Shown here one piece after another: positions 50,188-59,928 of a DNA stretch of 64,000 nt (position 1 is its first letter; each line of letters starts with the position of its first letter). The stretch covers positions 204,163 through 268,162 of the forward strand of contig JANINS010000004.1 in the NCBI GenBank assembly GCA_024508725.1, read 5' to 3'. The DNA comes from Chitinophagaceae bacterium. Its GTDB lineage: Bacteria; Bacteroidota; Bacteroidia; Chitinophagales; Chitinophagaceae. The position numbers and the translations under genes are program-made. Under the pieces are notes generated by a model, which saw only the letters and a list, made by a program, of their open reading frames with translations, had not been told where the DNA came from and did not search any database.

Positions 50188-51175
50188 CAGTTTTTTTCTT
50201 TGCAAAGTTTACAGCCAGCCAGGCTATGGTTCCGAATGTAATGGTGAACAGGAATTGAGCGATCCATAATAACCAACCTGAGGCAAGCCCGATGGCTTCA
50301 GTAACACCATATAACACCAGTGTTTTTTGAATGGCAATGGGATAAGCACCCAATCCACCCGGAGCCACGATAATTCCGAATGTACCAAACACCAGCATTG
50401 CCAAAGCCGCAAACACTCCAAGATGTGCGGTGTCTTCCAAAGCAAGGCAGCCGATGTAAGTACATGCTGCATAACATACCCAGATGCCGATCGTATAAAC
50501 GAGGAACAGGAATTTATTCTTTACATTCTTTATACTCAATAATCCCTGCGCCATTCCTTTGAACACCTTCACCAGGAATCCACCTACTTTATGTGTTTTA
50601 TACCTGCGGTAAAGTAAATAAATCAGTAGGATGAAAACGATCACACCCAATGCGATCCAGCCTTTTCCTTTTTTATTGGCAATGCCCGATGCCATAGCCG
50701 ATTTGATCTCATGGGCATAGGTAGAGATGTACGATGATTCGTGGTAAAACACACCAATTGTGATGAGTAATAGGCAACAGATATCGAAAGCTCTTTCGGC
50801 TACGATGGTGCCGATCAGCTTTTCGGGAGGAACTTTTGTTGGCTTGCTGATGGTAGTACATCTTAATACTTCACCGGCTCTTGGAATAAGTTGGTTACCG
50901 ATATAACCGATGAGAATGCCACAGGTTAAATGAAAGACCGAAGGGTTGTAACCCATGGGTGCGATGAGTTGTTTCCAACGCAAAGCCCGGAATATGTGGC
51001 TTAACAACAACACCAGGAATGTGGGAAACAGCAACAGGTATTTCGCTTCTTTCAATGCGACTTTGATCTCAGCGATCTTCTGATCGTTAAGATCGGAGAG
51101 AGACCACCACAGCAGGAAAATTGCCAGCCCGAAAGCCAAAACATATTTTACTACAATGGTTAGAATTCTCTTCAT
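50141..51175 (-). CDS. LPG-synthase-type transmembrane flippase-like protein (UPF0104)
   Basis: A 344-residue integral membrane protein with about eight to nine helices, typical of the lysylphosphatidylglycerol_synthase_TM family. Motifs are LLLSHIFRALRWKQLI, IGYIGNQLIPRAGEVLRCT (conserved N..P..GE..R), TIVAERAFDICCLLL and GTFGIIVAPGGLGAYPIAIQKTL (PGGLG). No aminoacyltransferase domain is present, so it probably moves or modifies lipids or polyprenol-linked products. Located 10 bases after panD; part of the panC-panD operon. Confidence 0.88.
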   Translation of the reverse strand: MKRILTIVVKYVLAFGLAIFLLWWSLSDLNDQKIAEIKVALKEAKYLLLFPTFLVLLLSHIFRALRWKQLIAPMGYNPSVFHLTCGILIGYIGNQLIPRAGEVLRCTTISKPTKVPPEKLIGTIVAERAFDICCLLLITIGVFYHESSYISTYAHEIKSAMASGIANKKGKGWIALGVIVFILLIYLLYRRYKTHKVGGFLVKVFKGMAQGLLSIKNVKNKFLFLVYTIGIWVCYAACTYIGCLALEDTAHLGVFAALAMLVFGTFGIIVAPGGLGAYPIAIQKTLVLYGVTEAIGLASGWLLWIAQFLFTITFGTIAWLAVNFAKKKTDEERFIHPQQDQNAA

Positions 51176-51185
51176 CGGCGATGTT

Positions 51186-51530
51186 CTATAGTTTGTTGCC
51201 CGTTTTCGGAAATACGATCGCTGGCTTGAACTGTTTAGCTTCTTCAAAATCCATACTAGCATACGAGATGATGATCACAACATCACCCACCGCACCTCTT
51301 CTTGCTGCCGGTCCGTTCAAGCAAACAATACCGCTGCCACGTTTCCCTTTGATGAGGTATGTTTCCAGTCTTTCGCCGTTATTTACATTCACCACCTGTA
51401 TCTTTTCGTTCTCGATAAAGTTACCTGCATCCATCAGGTCTTCATCCAGCGTTAAGCTGCCTACGTAGTTCAGATTTGCTTCGGTAATAACTGCACGGTG
51501 GATCTTCGACTTCAAAATTTCAATCTGCAT
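51186..51530 (-). CDS. panD: aspartate 1-decarboxylase (PanD)
   Basis: A 114-residue pyruvoyl enzyme that makes beta-alanine from aspartate. The self-cleavage site is the G-S in [15 protein letters not shown] (about residues 24-25), with K9 in KSKIHRA and Y in [29 protein letters not shown] is the conserved central motif. Normal length. It lies 20 bases downstream of panC. Confidence 0.95.
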   Translation of the reverse strand: MQIEILKSKIHRAVITEANLNYVGSLTLDEDLMDAGNFIENEKIQVVNVNNGERLETYLIKGKRGSGIVCLNGPAARRGAVGDVVIIISYASMDFEEAKQFKPAIVFPKTGNKL

Positions 51531-51550
51531 GGCTGCAAAGTTAGCTGCTG

Positions 51551-52408
51551 TTAGGTCAATAATGTGTTATCGATCAATCTTACTTCACCCATAAATGCCC
51601 CCACAAGTGCAACAAGTGGTTTGCTGTTAGGTGGAACCTGATCGGGCGGCAATAATTCTAATGTTTCCGCATCAGCGATCGCTACATAATCAACTTTACT
51701 GAACCCGTTGTTGAGTAATGTTTTCTCCGCTGCAGATGTAAGTTCAGCAACCGTTTTATTGTTGCGTTGTGTTTTGATGGCCGATAAAACCTGGAAAATG
51801 TTGGTAGCCTTTTGTCGCTCTTCATCACTCAAACGAAGGTTCCTGCTGCTCATGGCCAGTCCGTTTTCTTCACGAACGGTTTCGCCAATGATCACATGGG
51901 TAGGAGATGAGATCAATTCAATTAGTTTCTTCAATACCAGGCATTGCTGGTAATCTTTCTGTCCCAGGAAAAGTGTATCGGGTTGAACAATATCGAGCAA
52001 CCGGTGCACTACCTGGCAAACACCCTGGAAATGTCCCGGACGATGTGCACCTTCCAGTATCGTTTCGAGATAACCGAGGTCATAATGAACATCAACCTGT
52101 GTACCCTTTGGATATATTTCTTCTACCGAAGGCAGGAAAAGAATGTCTGTTTCAGCTTTGATCAGCAAACGGATATCCTGTGAGGTGGTGATGGGATATT
52201 TCTCAAAGTCTTTGGGATCGTTGAACTGCGTAGGGTTCACGAAAATGCTGCAAACCGTTACATCAGCCTCTTGTCTTGACCTGGAAATGAGGGAAAGATG
52301 TCCCTGGTGCAGGGCTCCCATTGTTGGTACAAAACCGATCGTTTTGCCTTTCTGTCGTTCTTTCTTAATATGATCCTGGAGTGAACCGATCTCATGAAAA
52401 ATGATCAT
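51551..52408 (-). CDS. panC: pantoate-beta-alanine ligase (PanC)
   Basis: A 285-residue class I-tRNA-synthetase-like ligase. The HIGH-type motif is [15 protein letters not shown], with [28 protein letters not shown] and [10 protein letters not shown]. It joins pantoate and beta-alanine with ATP, the last pantothenate step. Start ATG 52408. First gene of a minus-strand operon with panD, flippase and rfaE2; panB is elsewhere (21560-22375). Confidence 0.95.
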   Translation of the reverse strand: MIIFHEIGSLQDHIKKERQKGKTIGFVPTMGALHQGHLSLISRSRQEADVTVCSIFVNPTQFNDPKDFEKYPITTSQDIRLLIKAETDILFLPSVEEIYPKGTQVDVHYDLGYLETILEGAHRPGHFQGVCQVVHRLLDIVQPDTLFLGQKDYQQCLVLKKLIELISSPTHVIIGETVREENGLAMSSRNLRLSDEERQKATNIFQVLSAIKTQRNNKTVAELTSAAEKTLLNNGFSKVDYVAIADAETLELLPPDQVPPNSKPLVALVGAFMGEVRLIDNTLLT

Positions 52409-52515
52409 TAACAGCCGTTTATCGCCTCAAAGATTTGTTTTTTAAGACAGTTCCGCCTAATTTCTTTAATTTTGCCAGCTATTTTAAAGCAAGCATACCC
52501 AACTAAACAGGTAGA

Positions 52516-53331
52516 ATGTCAAAGAAAAGAATATTATTTATTGCCAATGAGATGTCTCCTTACCTGGAGATGACTGAGTTTGCAGAGATCGTTAACAAGT
52601 TGGCTATCAAAAGTAATGACAGTGGTTTGGAGGTTCGTTGCATCATGCCTCGTTTTGGAACGATCAACGAAAGAAGACATCGCTTACATGAAGTTGTTCG
52701 CTTAAGCGGTATCAATGTGTCGGTTGACAATGAAGATCATCCGCTGCAGATCAAAGTGGCTTCTTTGCCTAATGCCCGTTTGCAGGTGTATTTCCTGGAT
52801 AATGAGGACTTCTTCAAAAGAAAGTTCGTTTTTCATGATGAGAACGAGCAGTGGTTTGAAGACAATGACCTGAGAACAATATTTTTCTGCAAGGGTGCCC
52901 TGGAAACTGTAAGAAAGTTTGGCTGGCCTCCGGATATCATTCACTGCAGTGGCTGGATGACAGGATTAATCCCGGCTTATATTAAAACTGCCTATAAGAA
53001 AGAACCGGTTTTCTCACACAGCAAAGTGGTGTTTACCATCGGGCAAAATACATTTAAAGAAAACCTGGGTGTCGATTTTCAAAAAAAGGCCATCATCAAT
53101 GCCAATATCAAAGAGAAAGATCTTGAAGCGGTAAAAGATGCCAACAATACATCTATGTTCAGGATCGGTGCTACTTACGCTGACGCCATCACCTTTGGAG
53201 CTGAGAAAGTAGAGAAAAGTCTGGCTACAGACTTTGCGAAGGTGAGAGGTAAAAAGGTAGTTCCTTTTAAAGGTTGGGATTCTGATTTAACAGAGTATTT
53301 GGAACTCTATAACGACCTTGCGAGCAAGTAA
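52516..53331 (+). CDS. free-standing GT5 (starch/glycogen synthase-type) N-terminal domain
   Basis: A 271-residue protein matching only the N-terminal catalytic half of glycogen/starch synthase: ILFIANEMSPYLEMTEFAEIVNKLA corresponds to the ADP-glucose-binding K-x-G-G-L region (which is degraded here), with RCIMPRFG and PDIIHCSGWMTGLIPAYIK. The C-terminal half (GT-B lobe) is absent; the ORF ends naturally and the next gene is unrelated. Such short proteins divergent from panC are a stable feature of Bacteroidota, so this is not a recent truncation. A TAATTTTG box lies 42 bases upstream. Enzymatic activity is doubtful. Confidence 0.83.
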   Translation: MSKKRILFIANEMSPYLEMTEFAEIVNKLAIKSNDSGLEVRCIMPRFGTINERRHRLHEVVRLSGINVSVDNEDHPLQIKVASLPNARLQVYFLDNEDFFKRKFVFHDENEQWFEDNDLRTIFFCKGALETVRKFGWPPDIIHCSGWMTGLIPAYIKTAYKKEPVFSHSKVVFTIGQNTFKENLGVDFQKKAIINANIKEKDLEAVKDANNTSMFRIGATYADAITFGAEKVEKSLATDFAKVRGKKVVPFKGWDSDLTEYLELYNDLASK

Positions 53332-53356
53332 AACCAAACCTTAAAACAGGATAACT

Positions 53357-54835
53357 GTGAATTTACGTTCGGCCTTCATCCTCACCATCCTTATCAGTAT
53401 TTTAGGCTCTTGTACAAAAATTGAAAGCACCGACATCGGCTCAGGATTAATTCCACCGATAGACAATGTGAACACCTTCGAGACTTCCCTGGATGTTCAT
53501 ACATTCAACCAGTACAATGGCGATTCTACTTATCCTTTAAAAAGCGAAAATCTTGTTTTAGGAAGAATATCAAATGATCCGCTGTTTGGTAAAACTACAG
53601 GCATCATTAACATGGAGGTAAAGCCAGATTTCTTTCCTTATAGTTTCAATGGTATCTATGATAGCCTGAAACTGGATTCAATGGTACTGGTATTAAGCTA
53701 TAAAGGTGTTTGGGGTGATTCTGCTACCAAGCAAACCTTAAATGTTTATGAACTCACCCAAAGCCAAACCAATTGGTTAGATCCTAATAAAATATATTCT
53801 ACCAAGAACAGCTTTCAGCATTCCGGACCTGCTATAGGTACAACGGTTGTTGATCCTAAGAATATGCTGGTAGATTCTATTTTGCCCAATAAAGAACCGG
53901 TTAATAAGAACCAGATAAGGATAAGAATTAGCAACACTTCGGTAACTAACCGATTGTTCGATTCGAATAACTACAAAAAAACAGATACAGTTTTCAAAAC
54001 TGCATTTGCAGGTTTTGCCATTGTACCCGATACAAGCTTAACCAATCCAAACAATTTACTCGTAGTAAACCTTGCTGATACGAATACAAAGCTTGCTATC
54101 TATTATAGCTTTAAAACTTCGACAACTTCAGCACGTGAGTCGACTGTTGCATATTGGAGAGTGGGTTCAAGAGCAGGATTTTCTAATCAGGTGATCAGGA
54201 ATCCATCAGGTCCAACACCTGAATATCTTGCAAGTGTAACCAACCCTGCAGAAGACAGTTTGGTTTACCTGCAAACCCGTCCCGATGCTCCTTTCACCAA
54301 GATCAAAATACCGGGTTTAGATACTTTATCAAACAAGATCATTCACAGAGCAGAGTTGCAGATCGTTCAGGTACCTGATCTTGCCACAACCCCATCTGAT
54401 CTTGACAAACTGTTCAGTCCGCCATTATTATTCATTACAGCTTACAGCAACGATTCTTCCAGGAGGTTTATGTTACCTGGAGGTGATGTTCAGTTCTCTT
54501 TAAATGGTGTAAGTAATTACGAGGACTTTGGCAGTTATCCTTTCAACAGAACCATCAATGGAAGGCAGGTAGTGAACTATGCTTTTGATATTACCCATTA
54601 TGTTCAGGGCATCGCTACCAAGAAGAACAGGAATTATGATCTTTCGCTTTTTGCACCTTATGCCGAATTCGTTCAGGCTACAGAAAACTTCTTTAGCCAG
54701 GTTCCACTTGGTGGCAATGGAACGGTAAATCCATTGGCATTAGGCAGGGTAAGAGTAGGTGGCGGAAGTCTTAATAAATCCGGACCAAATGCCTCTTACC
54801 GGATGAGGATACGCATAATTTATACACGTATCTAA
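53357..54835 (+). CDS. DUF4270-family lipoprotein
   Basis: A 492-residue lipoprotein. The signal is AFILTILISILGSC with lipobox LGSC, beginning at GTG 53357. The mature part shows the DUF4270 pattern: STDIGSGLIPPIDNVNTFETS, NLVLGRISNDPLFGKTTG, LKLDSMVLVLSYKG and a C-terminal GGGSLNKSGPN. It is probably a surface-exposed or outer-membrane-associated beta-sheet protein of unknown function. It follows the GT5 gene by 25 bases, so the two may be transcribed together. Confidence 0.87.
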   Translation: MNLRSAFILTILISILGSCTKIESTDIGSGLIPPIDNVNTFETSLDVHTFNQYNGDSTYPLKSENLVLGRISNDPLFGKTTGIINMEVKPDFFPYSFNGIYDSLKLDSMVLVLSYKGVWGDSATKQTLNVYELTQSQTNWLDPNKIYSTKNSFQHSGPAIGTTVVDPKNMLVDSILPNKEPVNKNQIRIRISNTSVTNRLFDSNNYKKTDTVFKTAFAGFAIVPDTSLTNPNNLLVVNLADTNTKLAIYYSFKTSTTSARESTVAYWRVGSRAGFSNQVIRNPSGPTPEYLASVTNPAEDSLVYLQTRPDAPFTKIKIPGLDTLSNKIIHRAELQIVQVPDLATTPSDLDKLFSPPLLFITAYSNDSSRRFMLPGGDVQFSLNGVSNYEDFGSYPFNRTINGRQVVNYAFDITHYVQGIATKKNRNYDLSLFAPYAEFVQATENFFSQVPLGGNGTVNPLALGRVRVGGGSLNKSGPNASYRMRIRIIYTRI

Positions 54836-55155
54836 GTTCCCTGTTAATAGTAGGCCGCTCATATAGTTTCACAGTCTATATTTGCGGCTTGAAAGTTTTT
54901 TGAGGTCGGCTGTATTGCTACTATGATACTTCCGTTGCGTCGCACACTTGTACAATTGCACGCAAAGCAACAAAGGAAGCAAAGACGCAAAACTTTGTCT
55001 CTTTGCTCACTTATAAACTTTGCGTGAAATATTAGCTCAGTAAAGTTATGAACGTTGAAGTGAGTGACACAACGGACGATGAGTAGTGAACCAAAGCCGG
55101 CTAACTAAAGACCAAAACAATCATTGTAAATCGTAATTCAAAATTTAAATTCCCC
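54836..55155. repeat. nested repeats: TTGCGTCGCAC pair enclosing a CACGCAAAG pair
   Basis: The left half-element GAGGTCGGCTGTATTGC to TTGCGTCGCACACTTGTAC ends at 54953. Inside, TTGCACGCAAAG (54956-54967) faces CTTTGCGTGAAA (55018-55029). The right half-element starts TAGCTCAGTAAAGTTA (55033-55048) and includes GAGTGACACAACGGACGATG. The TTGCGTCGCAC half-elements thus bracket the CGCAAAG inverted pair between DUF4270 and metK. A TATATTTG box at 54877-54884 could be a promoter but is 270 bases before metK. Confidence 0.7.
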
Positions 55156-56409
55156 ATGCCTTATTTGTTTACTTCGGAGAGTGTTTCAGAAGGACATCCG
55201 GATAAAGTGGCTGACCAGATCTCCGATGCTTTGATCGACAATTTTCTAGCTTTCGATCCACAGAGTAAAGTGGCTTGCGAAACATTGGTAACAACTGGCC
55301 AGGTTGTACTTGCCGGTGAAGTGAAGTCAAGAGCTTACCTCGATGTTCAGGAGATAGCAAGAAATGTGATTCGTAAGATCGGTTACACCAAGAGTGAATA
55401 CATGTTCGAAGCAAGTTCTTGTGGTGTATTGAGTGCAATCCACGAGCAGTCGTCTGACATTAACCAGGGTGTTGACAGAGCGAAGAAAGAAGAACAAGGT
55501 GCTGGTGACCAGGGAATGATGTTTGGTTACGCTACTGCAGAAACAGAAGATTACATGCCTTTGGCCCTTGATCTTGCACATAAGCTGTTACAAGAACTTG
55601 CAGCATTAAGAAGAGAGAACAAGCAGATCAAATATCTCCGTCCTGATGCGAAAAGCCAGGTTACGTTAGAGTACGATGATAACAACAAGCCTGTAAGAAT
55701 TGATGCTGTTGTTATCTCTACTCAACACGACGACTTCGACACAGATGCGAAGATGGCTAAGAAGATCTACGACGATATGGTGAACATTCTAATTCCAAGA
55801 GTGAAATCCAAGTACAAGAAATATTCAAAGCTATTCAACAATAATATTAAGTATCATATTAACCCAACCGGTAAGTTTGTTATCGGTGGTCCACATGGTG
55901 ATACAGGATTAACAGGAAGAAAGATCATCGTAGATACTTACGGTGGTAAAGGTGCACACGGTGGTGGTGCATTCTCTGGAAAAGATCCTAGCAAGGTTGA
56001 CCGTTCTGCAGCTTATGCAACACGTCATATTGCTAAGAACTTAGTTGCTGCAGGTGTTTGTGATGAAGTATTGGTTCAGGTGTCTTATGCTATTGGTGTT
56101 GCACAACCAACTTCTATCAATGTAAATACTTATGGTACAGCGAAAGTTGATATGAACGATGGTGAGATCGCTAAGCTTGTTGAGAGTGTGTTCGATATGA
56201 GACCTTACTTTATCGAGCAGCGTCTGAAGCTGAGAACACCGATCTACAGCGAAACTGCAGCTTACGGACATATGGGAAGAAAACCTGAGGTTGTTGAGAA
56301 AGTATTCACTTCTCCTGATGGAAAATCAGTTAAAAAGAAAGTGGAATTGTTTACCTGGGAAAAACTTGACTATGTTCCTAAGGTGAAGAAAGCTTTCGGT
56401 ATCAGATAA
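55156..56409 (+). CDS. metK: S-adenosylmethionine synthetase
   Basis: A 417-residue enzyme making S-adenosylmethionine from methionine and ATP. Motifs are [18 protein letters not shown] (His of the active site), [32 protein letters not shown], and [12 protein letters not shown]. The family's normal length is 380-400, with a Bacteroidota-type insertion near residue 230. Start ATG 55156. A strong terminator follows at 56431. No SAM riboswitch structure was evident upstream, where repeats fill the region. Confidence 0.97.
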   Translation: MPYLFTSESVSEGHPDKVADQISDALIDNFLAFDPQSKVACETLVTTGQVVLAGEVKSRAYLDVQEIARNVIRKIGYTKSEYMFEASSCGVLSAIHEQSSDINQGVDRAKKEEQGAGDQGMMFGYATAETEDYMPLALDLAHKLLQELAALRRENKQIKYLRPDAKSQVTLEYDDNNKPVRIDAVVISTQHDDFDTDAKMAKKIYDDMVNILIPRVKSKYKKYSKLFNNNIKYHINPTGKFVIGGPHGDTGLTGRKIIVDTYGGKGAHGGGAFSGKDPSKVDRSAAYATRHIAKNLVAAGVCDEVLVQVSYAIGVAQPTSINVNTYGTAKVDMNDGEIAKLVESVFDMRPYFIEQRLKLRTPIYSETAAYGHMGRKPEVVEKVFTSPDGKSVKKKVELFTWEKLDYVPKVKKAFGIR

Positions 56410-56430
56410 TCGTAAAACTTCAAATAAGTG

Positions 56431-56458
56431 AAAGTCCTGCAACTGCAGGACTTTTTTT
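56431..56458 (+). terminator. intrinsic terminator of metK
   Basis: AAAGTCCTGCA is followed by AC and its complement TGCAGGACTTT, then a T run to 56458. Stem of 11 with a small loop. Confidence 0.85.
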
Positions 56459-56468
56459 ATATTCATGA

Positions 56469-56981
56469 ATGCGAACCTTCGTTCTGGGATTGGTTGTAAC
56501 AATACTTACCGCTTTGCTTTTAAAGTTCCAGGGTGCTGGATTGGTTACTCCCGATACTCCTTTGGGTATAATAAACCTTGAATTTTGCAATAGCAGGCAG
56601 GAATTGGCTTTGACACTGATAAGCTGGCCGGATGATATTGCAGAATGGAATGTGGTACTTGATTTTTTATTTCTCCTTAGCTATGGAAGCCTGTTTTATT
56701 TCGGAACAAAATTGTTGTATATCCGTGCTGATAAAACCAGGTTTATGGCATTCGCATCTTTTATGCTGAAGCTTTCTGTTTTGCCTGCATTCTTAGATAT
56801 TGGAGAGAACATTTTGTTACTGTTTACACTGAACCAGCTTCAGTTAGACTTCACCTTAGCTGTTACACCTGTATTAGCAGGCGCTAAATTTATTATTGCT
56901 GCAATACTGGTGTTGTATTTATTGGTTTCTTTGCCCCTTAGTTATGCCTTATCCAAAAAAACAATCCAGCTTTCAGAATAA
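56469..56981 (+). CDS. hypothetical four-helix membrane protein
   Basis: A 170-residue protein with four hydrophobic segments: N-terminal FVLGLVVTILTALLLKF, VVLDFLFLLSYGSLFYFG, FASFMLKLSVLPAFLDIGENILL, and FIIAAILVLYLLVSLPLSYAL. The loop after helix 1 has a conserved-looking LEFCNSRQELALTLISWPDD. Family unknown; possibly a DUF of Bacteroidota. Its 3' end overlaps the rlmB start by 38 bases. Confidence 0.65.
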   Translation: MRTFVLGLVVTILTALLLKFQGAGLVTPDTPLGIINLEFCNSRQELALTLISWPDDIAEWNVVLDFLFLLSYGSLFYFGTKLLYIRADKTRFMAFASFMLKLSVLPAFLDIGENILLLFTLNQLQLDFTLAVTPVLAGAKFIIAAILVLYLLVSLPLSYALSKKTIQLSE

Positions 56982-57711
56982 GAAGAACATTATTGCAGGC
57001 CGTAATCCTGTTATCGAAGCATTAAAGAGTGATCAGAAGCTTGATAAGATACTCCTGTTCAAAAATGCTTCAGGCGAAGCCGTGAATGAGATCAGGCAGC
57101 TTGCAAAAGAGCTGAATGTTCCTGTTCAATATGTACCCAATGAAAAACTGAACAGCATTACCAATATTCAACACCAGGGTGTGATCGCTTTTAAAACAGC
57201 GGTTACATATCAAAGCCTGCAGGACGTAATAGACTTTGTGAATGAAAAAGGAGAAACGCCTTTATTCCTGATATTAGATGGTGTTACCGATGTAAGAAAC
57301 ATCGGAGCCATTGCAAGATCCGCAGTTTGTTGTGGAGCACAGGCCATCATCATTCCCGATAAAGGAGTTGGAGCCTTGAACGAAGATGCTGTGAAAGCCA
57401 GTGCCGGAGCTTTGGAACAGATCAATATTTGCCGGGTGAACAGTTTAATGAAAGCTGTTGATGAACTGCACCTGAACGGCATCAAAGTTTTCGCCAGTGA
57501 AATGACAGCTAAGACAAAGCTCTTCGATCTTGAACTGAAAGAACCTGCTGCCATCGTGATGGGTGGTGAAGAGAAAGGAGTGTTTCCTGCCTTGATGAAA
57601 ATTTGCGATGAGACTTTTAAAATCCCCATGGCCGGTAATTTTGAATCACTCAATGTTTCAGTGGCTTGTGGAATGATCTTGTACGAAGCAATGAAGCAAC
57701 GAATGCTTTGA
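56944..57711 (+). CDS. rlmB: 23S rRNA (guanosine-2'-O-)-methyltransferase, RlmB/TrmH type
   Basis: A 255-residue SPOUT methyltransferase. After an N-terminal L30e-like domain (IIAGRNPVIEAL...) come the three motifs: VTDVRNIGAIARSAVCCG, AIVMGGEEKGVFP and ESLNVSVACGMILYEAM, the trefoil-knot SAM site with catalytic Arg and Asn. It methylates G2251 of 23S rRNA by family analogy. ATG 56944 (MPYPKKQ) is chosen; a longer frame from 56896 lies in the previous gene. Confidence 0.92.
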   Translation: MPYPKKQSSFQNKKNIIAGRNPVIEALKSDQKLDKILLFKNASGEAVNEIRQLAKELNVPVQYVPNEKLNSITNIQHQGVIAFKTAVTYQSLQDVIDFVNEKGETPLFLILDGVTDVRNIGAIARSAVCCGAQAIIIPDKGVGALNEDAVKASAGALEQINICRVNSLMKAVDELHLNGIKVFASEMTAKTKLFDLELKEPAAIVMGGEEKGVFPALMKICDETFKIPMAGNFESLNVSVACGMILYEAMKQRML

Positions 57712-57807
57712 TATTTCATTAACACGACCTGCCTCATGCTTACTGCTGACTAATATCATACTTCCCCGAAATGCCTCATAATACTTTCGCATTATCAATG
57801 ATCGTAT

Positions 57808-59124
57808 ATGAGGATTCCCATCGAATATAAATCTGCAGAAGAAGTTATTTCCATCATACAATCGGGTGACCGTGTATTTGTTCATGGTAGTGCACAAACA
57901 CCCTTGAACTTATTACAGGAACTTGCCCGGCAATCTTACCGACTTAAGAACGTTGAACTAACATTTATTTCAGTGTACGGAGATATTGTGGTTGACCGAC
58001 CTGAATATGCCGACAACTTCCATATTAACTCCATGTTCGTTTCAACCAGTATTCGCAAAGCAGTGAACGAAGGCAGGGCAGATTACATTCCCGTTTTCCT
58101 GAGTGAGATACCTGGTTTATTTAAGAAAGGCGTTTTCCCGATTGATGTGGCTATCGTCCAGGTTTCTCCACCAGATCGACATGGGTATTGCTCCCTGGGT
58201 GTTTCGGTAGATATCGGAAGAGCAGCAGTGAACAATGCGAAATATGTGATTGCACAGGTGAATCCTAATATACCCAGAACACATGGTGATGGTATCATCC
58301 ACAGCAGCAGGTTTCATTCATTCACGTATGCAGAAGAACCGTTACAGGAAGTTCGTTTTGGAGATGGCATCACTGCCGAAGAAGAAAGAATAGGAACGTA
58401 TGTTGCCAGCCTGATCGACGACCGTTGTACTTTGCAAATGGGCATTGGTGCTATTCCGGATGCAGTGCTCAGTTCACTCACCAATCATAAAAACTTAGGC
58501 ATCCATACCGAAATGTGCAGTGATGGCATCATTGATCTGATGGAACGTGATGTGATCAACAACAAATACAAAACACTGCATGCAGGAAAATCTGTTGTAG
58601 GTTTTGCACTTGGAACAAAACGTTTGTACAACTATGTAGATGATAACCCGGCTTTCTCATTTCTCGACATCAGTTATGTCAACGATCCGCATGTGATCCG
58701 CCAGGTAAATAAGATGATCGCTATCAACAGTGCGATAGAAGTAGATATCACCGGCCAGGTTTGTGCTGATTCCATTGGATTGCACCAGTATTCAGGTATC
58801 GGCGGACAAATGGATTTTATGAGAGGTGCTGCTTTAAGTGAAGGCGGTAAACCCATCATAGCCATGCCTTCCAGGACTGCGAAAGGCATATCTCGAATAA
58901 CACCGATTTTAAAACCTGGTGCAGGCGTTACTACCACAAGAGCTCACGTGCATTACATCGTTACTGAATATGGTATTGCTTACCTGTACGGAAAAAATCT
59001 TCGTCAGAGAGCAAAAGAGCTGATCAATATTGCCCACCCCGATGATAGAGAAATGTTGGAGAGAGCCGCCTTTGAACGTTTCAAACAATTTGATTATAGT
59101 TTACCACTTGCCGAAGCCATTTGA
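57808..59124 (+). CDS. acetyl-CoA hydrolase/transferase (4-hydroxybutyrate-type CoA-transferase)
   Basis: A 438-residue CoA-transferase family I protein. Motifs are SGDRVFVHGSAQTPLNLL at the N-terminus, the catalytic Glu in LGIHTEMCSDG (about residue 235), QVCADSIG, and C-terminal TRAHVHYIVTEYGIAYLYG. It transfers CoA between acetate and another acyl group, or hydrolyses acyl-CoA. Start ATG 57808; TACTTTCG just upstream resembles a -7 box. The queD gene follows, start overlapping by none (two bases gap). Confidence 0.88.
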   Translation: MRIPIEYKSAEEVISIIQSGDRVFVHGSAQTPLNLLQELARQSYRLKNVELTFISVYGDIVVDRPEYADNFHINSMFVSTSIRKAVNEGRADYIPVFLSEIPGLFKKGVFPIDVAIVQVSPPDRHGYCSLGVSVDIGRAAVNNAKYVIAQVNPNIPRTHGDGIIHSSRFHSFTYAEEPLQEVRFGDGITAEEERIGTYVASLIDDRCTLQMGIGAIPDAVLSSLTNHKNLGIHTEMCSDGIIDLMERDVINNKYKTLHAGKSVVGFALGTKRLYNYVDDNPAFSFLDISYVNDPHVIRQVNKMIAINSAIEVDITGQVCADSIGLHQYSGIGGQMDFMRGAALSEGGKPIIAMPSRTAKGISRITPILKPGAGVTTTRAHVHYIVTEYGIAYLYGKNLRQRAKELINIAHPDDREMLERAAFERFKQFDYSLPLAEAI

Positions 59125-59126
59125 TC

Positions 59127-59480
59127 ATGTTGATATTTAAAGAACTCACTTTCGATTCTGCTCATTACCTGCCACATCTTCCTGAAGGACATAAATGCAG
59201 GGATTTGCATGGACACACGTACAAGCTTCGTATCTGGCTTAATGGAAAGCCGAACGAACTGGGTTGGGTGATGGATTTTTCTGAACTGAAACGTACGCTT
59301 GAACCTGTGATCGATCAGCTCGATCATAAAGTGTTGAACAATGTTGAAGGATTGAGTAATCCAACTTGTGAGTTACTCGCTATTTGGATATGGGATAAGT
59401 TGAAACCTGGATTATCATTATTACATAGGGTTGAATTATACGAAACACCTACTTCAGGAGTAGTGTATGAAGGAGAATAA
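59127..59480 (+). CDS. queD: 6-carboxytetrahydropterin synthase (QueD/PTPS family)
   Basis: A 117-residue PTPS-fold enzyme. Zinc ligands are H in DSAHYLPHL and H-x-H in CRDLHGHTYKL, with the catalytic Cys in GHKCRDLHG, Asp/His in LDHKVLN and Glu in VELYETPTSG. The single Cys preceding the zinc pair fits QueD (queuosine and deazapurine precursor) or 6-pyruvoyl-type enzymes. ATG 59127 is chosen over TTG 59121. Follows the CoA-transferase directly; other queuosine genes are not seen. Confidence 0.87.
   Translation: MLIFKELTFDSAHYLPHLPEGHKCRDLHGHTYKLRIWLNGKPNELGWVMDFSELKRTLEPVIDQLDHKVLNNVEGLSNPTCELLAIWIWDKLKPGLSLLHRVELYETPTSGVVYEGE
59470..59475 (+). promoter_or_regulatory. Shine-Dalgarno AAGGAG fixing the start at 59482
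   Basis: AAGGAG lies six bases before ATG 59482 and overlaps the end of queD. It makes ATG 59482 more likely than ATG 59467 further upstream in the same frame. Confidence 0.6.
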
Positions 59481-59481
59481 T

Positions 59482-59922
59482 ATGGAAGCTGTTGAAACAA
59501 ACATAATGGATAAGCACATCGTGCAATTTCTCACCGCTCAAACTGTGATGACCATTGCTACCAGCGAGAACAATATTCCGCATTGTGCCATGTGTTTTTA
59601 TGTTTTTATTCCGGATGAGAATATTATTGTGTTTAAATCCAAAGCAGGAACAACCCACGTAAACCAAGGGCTTGCAAATTCAACTGTTGCAGGTTCTGTG
59701 TTGCCCGATAAATTTGTTGCCGGTAAAACAAGCGGTATCCAGTTCTATGGAACATTTAAAGCAGCCAAAGATGCGCTGCATGATGTTGCCGCAAAGCACT
59801 ACTATAAAAAATATCCTTTTGCAGCGGTTGTTCCCGGAGAACTTTGGGTGATTGAGCTAAACAAAATCGTGTTCACAGATCACACACTGGGTTTTGGAAA
59901 GAAACGTAATTGGAAAAAATAA
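59482..59922 (+). CDS. pyridoxamine 5'-phosphate oxidase-like FMN-binding protein
   Basis: A 146-residue split-barrel protein. IVQFLTAQTVMTIATSENNIPHCAMCFYVF is the first strand/helix pair, IVFKSKAGTTHVNQG and GIQFYGTFK the cofactor-binding turn, and ELWVIELNKIVFTDHTLGFGKK the C-terminal strands. It belongs to the PNPOx-like (YhbP, Pfam PF01243-like) group that binds flavin. Substrate unknown. The start is fixed by a good Shine-Dalgarno site. It lies one base after queD, probably co-transcribed. Confidence 0.78.
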   Translation: MEAVETNIMDKHIVQFLTAQTVMTIATSENNIPHCAMCFYVFIPDENIIVFKSKAGTTHVNQGLANSTVAGSVLPDKFVAGKTSGIQFYGTFKAAKDALHDVAAKHYYKKYPFAAVVPGELWVIELNKIVFTDHTLGFGKKRNWKK

Positions 59923-59928
59923 TGTAAC

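Noticed and set aside
54836-55155. SAM riboswitch upstream of metK
   Set aside because: The region is filled by repeat elements and I could not draw a SAM-I, II or III-like structure; no basis to claim one.
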